From Muscardinus avellanarius (lineage: Eukaryota; Chordata; Mammalia; Rodentia; Gliridae): DNA of 64,000 nt. This document shows positions 62,806-64,000 of this stretch, in pieces. The stretch covers positions 26,049,054 to 26,113,053 of the forward strand of contig OY726569.1 of assembly GCA_963383645.1 (NCBI GenBank), in the 5' to 3' direction. Under the pieces are notes generated by a model. That model made no database searches. It was not told where the DNA came from and was given only the letters and a program-made list of their open reading frames with translations. The stretch's first letter is position 1, and every line of letters begins with the position of its first letter. The translations under genes were made by a program, and so were the position numbers.

Positions 62806-63586
62806 TGTGCGCGTATATAATAGGTCTGGGAGTGTAGCCCAGAGGTAGAAGGCCCCTGGGTTTCATTCCCAGTACCACAAAAGAGAAAAAGAATAAAAAA
62901 TAGGGTTAAGGGTATAGGTCAGAGGTAGAATGTTCCTGGATTTAATTTCCAGTACTGGAAAAAAAAAATTGTGCTAACCATGGAAGTGCAGGCTTGTAAT
63001 CCAAGTGTTTTGGAGCTGAGACAAGGATCACAGGTTCAGGACCAGCTTGAGCATTATAGCAAGACTCTCAACAATCTACTGAGACCTTGTTTAACAACAA
63101 CAACAACAACAAAGCTGGTCCTGGTGGTGCATTCCTGTCATTTCAGTGTTCAGGAGGCTGACATAGGAGGATTGCAGGTTCTAGAACAGCCTCAGCAGCC
63201 AGGCGTGATGGCGTATGCTTGAACTCCCAGCGCTTAGGAGGCTGAGACAGGAGGGACAAAGGTCTGTGGCCAGCCTCGGCTACTCCTGTTTGAATCTAGA
63301 CAAGTACTGAGAATGCAGTTGGGTACGACTGTGCCTGACGCACGCCGCCATCTGTAAGGTACTCTCTGGCTTTTCTATTCAGGATGAGATGGAATCTGCC
63401 GAGATTCCCATCGAAGCTGACCAGTATCAAGCAAAAAGAAAATTTTTTCAGATGGGAGAAAGAAAAGAAAGGGAACGCCAGGTTACCAGCTACTCAAGAA
63501 GAAAACACGGCAAACGAATAGGTGTCCAAGAAAAGAACAGAATGGAGTATCTGAGCCGGAACATCTTAATCGGAAATACGCTGCAA
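25328..63586 (+). CDS. RPGRIP1: RPGRIP1, X-linked retinitis pigmentosa GTPase regulator-interacting protein 1 (17 exons, partial)
   Basis: RPGRIP1 is a scaffold of the photoreceptor connecting cilium. It anchors RPGR and partners such as NPHP4, and its loss causes Leber congenital amaurosis and cone-rod dystrophy. Seventeen exons are recognised from the family sequence. Their phases all match, giving 999 codons from the ATG at 25336 without a stop. In that numbering, a disordered basic and Pro-rich N-terminal part covers about 1-225, a coiled coil about 225-550, a first C2-type domain about 590-745 and a second about 767-892. A basic linker ([14 protein letters not shown], a nuclear-localisation-like stretch) lies near 970. 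The human protein has 1286 residues, and the C-terminal RPGR-interacting domain is beyond the window. The conserved N-terminal exon was not found. The RPGRIP1L paralogue is less likely because motifs such as GLCMPNSAH and [11 protein letters not shown] match RPGRIP1. Confidence 0.93.
25461..29235 (+). other. RPGRIP1 intron (window exons 1-2)
   Basis: SINE-rich. Minus-oriented copies lie at about 25505-25625, 25675-25855 (subfamily C), 25900-26102 (subfamily A), 26370-26575, 26580-26700, 26850-26950, 26965-27165, 27190-27375, 27440-27600 and 27605-27735. Plus-oriented copies lie at about 26125-26260, 27805-28025, 28100-28220, 28285-28490, 28535-28590 and 28650-28715. An (ATT)n tract lies at about 25628-25667 and an AT-rich run at 26300-26370. 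About 28800-29235 is unique, AT-rich then CpG-containing, leading into the next exon. Confidence 0.8.
29236..29540 (+). CDS. RPGRIP1: RPGRIP1 window exon 2, GC-rich Pro/Arg/Ala exon
   Basis: The acceptor is cttgccacag and the donor is CAGG|GTGAGG. The frame begins [19 protein letters not shown], matching the family's LRTTLLRLTAAGRDLRVAE. It then departs into about 70 residues of Pro/Arg/Ala built on repeated ccccgcgccccg-type DNA, and ends GRPRPQ-G, joining in phase to GPRDR of the next exon. The human counterpart of the middle is richer in His, Gln and Ser and not proline-dominated. The flanking words and phase make it a real exon despite its strange composition. The whole is a CpG island of extreme GC content. 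Confidence 0.85.
29250..29580. promoter_or_regulatory. Intragenic CpG island with G-quadruplex-prone minus strand
   Basis: About 300 bp of almost pure C and G on the plus strand, with many CpG. The minus strand carries dense G3-5 runs separated by 1-4 nt, which fit G-quadruplex rules. It overlaps the coding exon. A separate promoter role is possible but nothing here proves one. Confidence 0.5.
29722..29800 (+). repeat. Degraded ID element monomer
   Basis: The word string gggctggagataagag, ggtagggcgcctgcctagcatgc and ccaaagcc follows the classic rodent ID (BC1/tRNA-Ala-derived) monomer. The end (ggctccccccgcagcagcagcaaca) is altered. It differs from the right halves of the dimeric SINEs, so it is an independent insertion. 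Confidence 0.7.
31960..32135. repeat. (TCC)n plus (TC)n polypyrimidine tract
   Basis: About 120 bp of CCT/CCCCT trinucleotide-like runs pass directly into about 50 bp of pure TC, then a minus-oriented SINE starting tgtagtactgggg. It produces long spurious Pro/Ser and Glu/Arg frames. Confidence 0.95.
32305..32389. repeat. (TC)n-(AC)n compound microsatellite
   Basis: About 32 TC units are followed directly by about 10 CA units, between two minus-oriented SINE fragments. Confidence 0.95.
32918..33017 (+). CDS. RPGRIP1: RPGRIP1 window exon 3
   Basis: The acceptor is acactttcag and the donor is CT|GTAAGT. It encodes [20 protein letters not shown]...EPGEL, matching human [25 protein letters not shown]. 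It starts with two bases completing a Gly codon from the previous exon and leaves two bases. Reading past the donor meets TAA at once, so the donor must be used. Confidence 0.9.
33018..36344 (+). other. RPGRIP1 intron (window exons 3-4)
   Basis: Nearly all SINEs after about 33160. Plus-oriented copies lie at about 33163-33350 (C), 33370-33565, 35625-35755 and 35757-35945 (A). Minus-oriented copies lie at about 33670-33720, 33755-33945, 33960-34075, 34090-34290 (B), 34290-34440, 34480-34670 (A), 34710-34915 (B), 34945-35110 (C), 35168-35370 (A), 35425-35597 (C), 35990-36080 and 36095-36308. A (TTTA)n run lies at about 35112-35165. The last insertion abuts the acceptor of the next exon. Confidence 0.8.
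36095..36308 (-). repeat. SINE inserted at the acceptor of RPGRIP1 window exon 4
   Basis: This is a minus-oriented copy ending ccaccacgcccggc at 36308. The near-identical 13-mers taatgctcctaat (36082-36094) and taatgttcctaat (36309-36321) flank it as a target duplication with one mismatch. Its head end lies only 36 bp from the used acceptor. It leaves the branch-point-like tgctaac (36321-36327) intact. Confidence 0.8.
36345..36524 (+). CDS. RPGRIP1: RPGRIP1 window exon 4
   Basis: It encodes [24 protein letters not shown]...[15 protein letters not shown]...CAQKAEEL-R, close to human [31 protein letters not shown]. The donor is CG|GTAAGG. The acceptor chosen is attcctttcag (AG at 36343-36344), because a tgctaac branch-point word places its A 19 nt upstream. 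Another AG at 36328-36329 would add five codons in the same phase. Upstream of both, the reading frame still resembles the family (NANSKIPFS against GSNSIISFS), so the ancestral exon probably began further 5'. Confidence 0.88.
36525..40017 (+). other. RPGRIP1 intron (window exons 4-5)
   Basis: About 36525-36820 is unique. Plus-oriented SINEs lie at about 36825-36975, 36985-37185 (A), 37205-37265, 37850-37990, 38110-38225, 38730-38935 (B), 38960-39120 (C), 39325-39370 and 39533-39725 (C). Minus-oriented copies lie at about 37335-37530, 37585-37790 (B), 38000-38095, 38265-38290, 38320-38380, 38415-38595 (B), 38600-38725, 39150-39265, 39370-39450 and 39780-39980. (TTTA)n runs lie at about 37540-37582 and 38385-38400. 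Confidence 0.8.
40018..40123 (+). CDS. RPGRIP1: RPGRIP1 window exon 5
   Basis: The acceptor is ttttctacag and the donor is GAG|GTGAGT. It encodes (R)[20 protein letters not shown]...LTQVQE, nearly identical to human [21 protein letters not shown]. It begins the coiled-coil part and ends in phase 0. Confidence 0.95.
42314..42374. repeat. (AGG)n microsatellite
   Basis: About 18 AGG units grown from an A-rich SINE tail (aaagaagaagaagg lead-in). Confidence 0.95.
42738..42818. repeat. (TTTC)n microsatellite
   Basis: About 20 TTTC units between two minus-oriented SINEs, i.e. an expanded former A tail. Confidence 0.95.
43581..43604 (+). CDS. RPGRIP1: RPGRIP1 window exon 6, 24-nt microexon
   Basis: Eight codons, AYETLIQK, match human AYETLLQK, which links QVQE to NQGIL. 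The acceptor has a good pyrimidine tract (tttttcttccag) and the donor is AAG|GTACTT. It is phase 0 at both ends, so skipping keeps the frame. Confidence 0.92.
43715..43802. repeat. (TA)n-(TG)n compound microsatellite
   Basis: About 20 TA units are followed by about 23 TG units, adjoining a minus-oriented SINE right end. It lies 110 bp after the 24-nt microexon. Confidence 0.95.
44102..44190. repeat. (TTTC)n microsatellite
   Basis: About 22 TTTC units with two TTCG interruptions, between two minus-oriented SINEs. Confidence 0.95.
45819..45965 (+). CDS. RPGRIP1: RPGRIP1 window exon 7
   Basis: It encodes [20 protein letters not shown]...[15 protein letters not shown]...QTTLKE. This is the family's coiled-coil segment (human [29 protein letters not shown]). 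The acceptor is tttggccccag, the donor GAG|GTAAAT, with phase 0 at both ends. Confidence 0.95.
45966..47475 (+). other. RPGRIP1 intron (window exons 7-8)
   Basis: Plus-oriented SINEs lie at about 46007-46120 (C, 3' truncated), 46125-46335 (A), 46430-46490 (C right end), 46975-47170 (B) and 47225-47402. Minus-oriented copies lie at about 46570-46755 and 46760-46905. An AT-rich palindromic tract lies at 46339-46428, (CA)n at 47170-47212 and an A run of about 40 at 47402-47442. Confidence 0.8.
47476..47549 (+). CDS. RPGRIP1: RPGRIP1 window exon 8
   Basis: It encodes [24 protein letters not shown](N), matching human [24 protein letters not shown]. The acceptor is cactcttag. A second AG six bases in, in the same frame, would drop Phe-Gln. 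The donor is AA|GTGAGT. It continues the heptad coiled coil. Confidence 0.93.
47550..49673 (+). other. RPGRIP1 intron (window exons 8-9)
   Basis: About 47550-47740 and 49395-49673 are unique. Plus-oriented SINEs lie at about 47750-47950 and 47975-48130 (3' truncated). Minus-oriented copies lie at about 48160-48225, 48270-48470 (B), 48475-48610, 48685-48735, 48790-48990, 49045-49250 and 49250-49390. A (TTA)n tract lies at about 48625-48663 and (TTTA)n at about 48990-49040. Confidence 0.8.
49674..49819 (+). CDS. RPGRIP1: RPGRIP1 window exon 9
   Basis: It encodes [20 protein letters not shown]...[18 protein letters not shown]...REK, matching human [30 protein letters not shown] with a short deletion in the Ser run. 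The acceptor is cccaatttcag, the donor AAAG|GTGAGT. Coiled coil. Confidence 0.95.
49820..52308 (+). other. RPGRIP1 intron (window exons 9-10)
   Basis: Minus-oriented SINEs lie at about 50025-50085 (B right end), 50146-50330 (C, complete), 50390-50590 (A), 50600-50725 (B head part), 50800-51000, 51130-51185, 51210-51270, 51290-51470 and 51475-51610. Plus-oriented copies lie at about 51045-51125, 51695-51830, 51833-52035 (B) and 52100-52160. Simple repeats: (TTTA)n at about 50090-50145 and (AAT)n at about 52040-52082. About 52180-52308 is unique. Confidence 0.8.
50146..50330 (-). repeat. B1-dID-like SINE, subfamily C exemplar
   Basis: This is a complete minus-oriented copy. On its own strand the left half carries gaagccagc and gctggcttaggagaccc in place of the cagcctcagctacttagtgag segment of subfamilies A and B, so the element is shorter. 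GCCAGC and GCTGGC can pair as a hairpin. The right half ends gaagggcttccaggaaccccagtaccacc. Other C copies include about 12080-12265, 35425-35597 and 42820-43005. Confidence 0.85.
52309..52466 (+). CDS. RPGRIP1: RPGRIP1 window exon 10
   Basis: It encodes (A)[20 protein letters not shown]...LFQEAAQIE, matching human [23 protein letters not shown]. The acceptor is tttttttcgtag and the donor GAG|GTAATC. The 3' half, [12 protein letters not shown], is less conserved and breaks the coiled coil. Confidence 0.94.
52467..54109 (+). other. RPGRIP1 intron (window exons 10-11)
   Basis: Plus-oriented SINEs lie at about 52555-52680, 52685-52905 (A) and 53030-53215. Minus-oriented copies lie at about 53615-53815 and 53860-54060. 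(CA)n lies at 53398-53439. About 52905-53030, 53215-53395 and 53455-53600 are unique. Confidence 0.8.
54110..54253 (+). CDS. RPGRIP1: RPGRIP1 window exon 11
   Basis: It encodes [20 protein letters not shown]...[20 protein letters not shown]...CYQ, matching human [33 protein letters not shown]. The acceptor is cccctctctag, the donor CAG|GTGCAA. Coiled coil, phase 0 at both ends. Confidence 0.95.
54254..54713 (+). other. RPGRIP1 intron (window exons 11-12), SINE-free
   Basis: This 460-bp unique intron ends in attttgtttcag. It is one of the few introns here with no SINE. Confidence 0.85.
54714..54864 (+). CDS. RPGRIP1: RPGRIP1 window exon 12 (GC donor)
   Basis: It encodes [20 protein letters not shown]...[13 protein letters not shown], then [11 protein letters not shown], matching human QLEGILRSHDLPTSEQLKD. 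To keep [11 protein letters not shown] and the phase, the exon must end TCCG|GCAAGT, a non-canonical GC donor with an otherwise strong context. A GT at 54832-54833 (GAAG|GTATTT) would end the exon 33 nt earlier in the same phase. It closes the coiled-coil region. Confidence 0.9.
54865..57303 (+). other. RPGRIP1 intron (window exons 12-13), GC-AG
   Basis: Mostly unique: about 54865-55140, 55212-55995 and 56585-57303. It has a (TC)n tract at 55143-55211. Minus-oriented SINE pieces lie at about 56005-56065, 56085-56140, 56150-56290 (C, head lost), 56290-56445 and 56450-56580. No further exon is recognised. It ends in a strong ttttcttttcccccag acceptor. Confidence 0.8.
55143..55211. repeat. (TC)n microsatellite
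   Basis: A pure TC run of about 33 units inside unique sequence, not attached to a SINE, unlike most microsatellites here. Confidence 0.95.
57304..57756 (+). CDS. RPGRIP1: RPGRIP1 window exon 13, first C2-type domain
   Basis: This is the largest exon. [20 protein letters not shown] is followed by an acidic DEDEVD linker. The C2-type fold then starts [18 protein letters not shown] and continues [40 protein letters not shown] and [20 protein letters not shown]. All are nearly identical to human. The domain lacks the clustered Asp residues of Ca2+-binding C2 domains in what is visible here, and in the family it acts as a protein-binding module. The donor is CTG|GTAAGT. Confidence 0.97.
57757..58131 (+). 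other. RPGRIP1 intron (window exons 13-14)
   Basis: One minus-oriented SINE lies at about 57868-58062, flanked by unique sequence. It ends in a pyrimidine-rich ctgctacccag acceptor. Confidence 0.85.
58132..58283 (+). CDS. RPGRIP1: RPGRIP1 window exon 14
   Basis: It encodes (G)[20 protein letters not shown]..., completing the first C2 domain. A variable basic linker follows ([18 protein letters not shown]), matching human [22 protein letters not shown]. The donor is GAG|GTGAGA, phase 0. Confidence 0.96.
58284..58685 (+). other. RPGRIP1 intron (window exons 14-15), SINE-free
   Basis: 402 bp of unique, moderately GC-rich sequence. Two AGs near the 3' end compete. tcctcag (58663 area) would give the wrong frame, so ctttccag at 58685 is used. 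Confidence 0.8.
58686..59028 (+). CDS. RPGRIP1: RPGRIP1 window exon 15, second C2 domain
   Basis: [20 protein letters not shown] opens the second C2 domain. It continues [35 protein letters not shown] and [20 protein letters not shown]. The FDDED segment sits where C2 domains carry Asp loop residues. In the family this domain binds nephrocystin-4, and many disease variants map here. The donor is AAAG|GTGGGA. Confidence 0.96.
59029..60913 (+). other. RPGRIP1 intron (window exons 15-16)
   Basis: About 59029-59395 and 60225-60913 are unique. A minus-oriented SINE lies at about 59410-59610 (A). Plus-oriented copies lie at about 59640-59775, 59783-59985 (B), 60030-60085 and 60142-60195, with (CA)n at 60088-60114. 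I find no exon in 60225-60913. The open frames there have no family match. Confidence 0.8.
60914..61098 (+). CDS. RPGRIP1: RPGRIP1 window exon 16
   Basis: It encodes (G)[22 protein letters not shown], the last strands of the second C2 domain. An acidic, poorly conserved linker follows ([18 protein letters not shown]). It matches human [22 protein letters not shown]. The acceptor is gtctttcag. The donor CAG|GTAGCG lacks the usual +5 G. Phase 0 at the 3' end. Confidence 0.95.
61099..63382 (+). other. RPGRIP1 intron (window exons 16-17)
   Basis: Minus-oriented SINEs lie at about 61130-61165, 61185-61245, 61290-61345, 61365-61425, 61485-61685 (B) and 61690-61800. Plus-oriented copies lie at about 61880-62070 (C), 62155-62280, 62290-62410, 62415-62567 (A, interrupted), 62700-62760 and further pieces to 63290. 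A short retroposon lies at 62568-62700 and (CA)n at about 62765-62805. Confidence 0.8.
62568..62700 (+). mobile_element. Short poly(A)-tailed retroposon, copy 3
   Basis: The sequence is nearly the same as copy 1 (gagtggtgag start, catgccattttggcatgggg palindrome, taataaacgtctttaaatcttc end, A run). It splits a SINE. The word aaaaaatagggctgggg occurs before it (about 62551-62567) and again after it (about 62695-62713) as a target duplication of about 17 bp, after which the SINE right half continues. Confidence 0.8.
63383..63586 (+). CDS. RPGRIP1: RPGRIP1 window exon 17 (last in window)
   Basis: It encodes [20 protein letters not shown]...[20 protein letters not shown]...ILIGNTLQ, matching human [20 protein letters not shown] and [31 protein letters not shown]. 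The acceptor is ctattcag and the donor CAA|GTAAGT, phase 0. The basic RRKHGKR stretch resembles a nuclear-localisation signal. Coding continues beyond the window. Confidence 0.95.
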
Positions 63587-64000
63587 GTAAGTCCTGGGAA
63601 CCCTGAGGAGCTGAGATATGAGTTGTCGAGTCTTCACATGTAGTATTCTCAGAGGCAGAAGCAGAAGGTGCACAAGATGAGCAATAATCATAGCTACGTG
63701 TGGCTACGGTCTGTTGCCGGAAACACAAGTAGGTCAGCAAGCCCCGGGCTGTTGGCTTCATTTCAATATAATTTAATTCTGTTTAGTACGTACTTCACAA
63801 TTTATGCTTAGAATTAATTAATTTATTTATTGGTACTGGGGATGGAACCCAGGGGCATCCTACCTCTGAGCTACACCCCCAGCTCTATTTTCTATTCTTT
63901 GTTTTGAAACAGGGCCTCACTGAGTTGCAAAGGGCCTCACTAAGTAGCCGAGGCTGTCCGCGAACCGTCATCCTCCTGTCTCAGCCTCCCAAATGCTGGG
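63587..64000 (+). other. RPGRIP1 intron after window exon 17 (partial)
   Basis: Unique sequence to about 63825, then a minus-oriented SINE (63830-64000) cut by the window edge. Confidence 0.8.

Noticed and set aside
25328..63586. Assignment to the paralogue RPGRIP1L
   Set aside because: [20 protein letters not shown] and the order of exon-encoded blocks match RPGRIP1, and the adjoining HNRNPC first exon matches the RPGRIP1 neighbourhood.

Overview
This is a stretch of mammalian nuclear DNA, almost certainly from a rodent. It has spliced genes with GT-AG introns, CpG islands and microsatellites. More than half of it is a dense, nested pile of one SINE type: a 7SL/B1-like left half joined to an ID (tRNA-Ala-like) right half, i.e. 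the rodent B1-dID architecture. The ID monomer typical of ground squirrels and marmots is not seen. A dormouse or another member of the squirrel-related clade is my best guess, but the species is inference.

Layout. (1) Bases 1-6514 are the start of intron 1 of HNRNPC, on the minus strand. HNRNPC's non-coding first exon (about 6515-6655) and its CpG-island promoter (about 6060-7310) follow. (2) Bases 7311-25327 lie between the HNRNPC promoter and the first recognised RPGRIP1 exon. They hold SINE clusters, a 900-bp solo LTR with a 4-bp target duplication sitting inside a SINE, an RPL17 processed pseudogene, a small terminal-inverted-repeat element, and copies of a short poly(A)-tailed retroposon that I do not recognise. 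(3) Bases 25328-63586 hold 17 plus-strand exons of RPGRIP1, the photoreceptor connecting-cilium scaffold that binds RPGR. The exons join with consistent phases into one open frame of 999 codons from the first ATG seen. They cover the N-terminal region, the coiled coil and both C2-type domains. The 3' exons with the RPGR-interacting domain lie beyond the window. HNRNPC (minus) next to RPGRIP1 (plus) matches the arrangement on human 14q11.2.

Notable details in RPGRIP1. The exon expected to carry the conserved start Met is not visible. One exon holds a GC-rich Pro/Arg/Ala minisatellite. One exon is a 24-nt microexon. One intron has a GC-AG boundary with an in-frame GT donor 33 nt upstream. A SINE has inserted just upstream of another exon's acceptor.

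I see no CRISPR array, operon, bacterial feature or new multi-gene system. The best candidates for something undescribed are the short poly(A)-tailed retroposon (three copies), the 81-bp inverted-repeat element, and the SINE subfamily with a foldback in its left half. The repeat-rich blocks are annotated as blocks with the clearest copies placed individually, because exact boundaries of each of the hundred or more SINE fragments cannot be fixed by eye.
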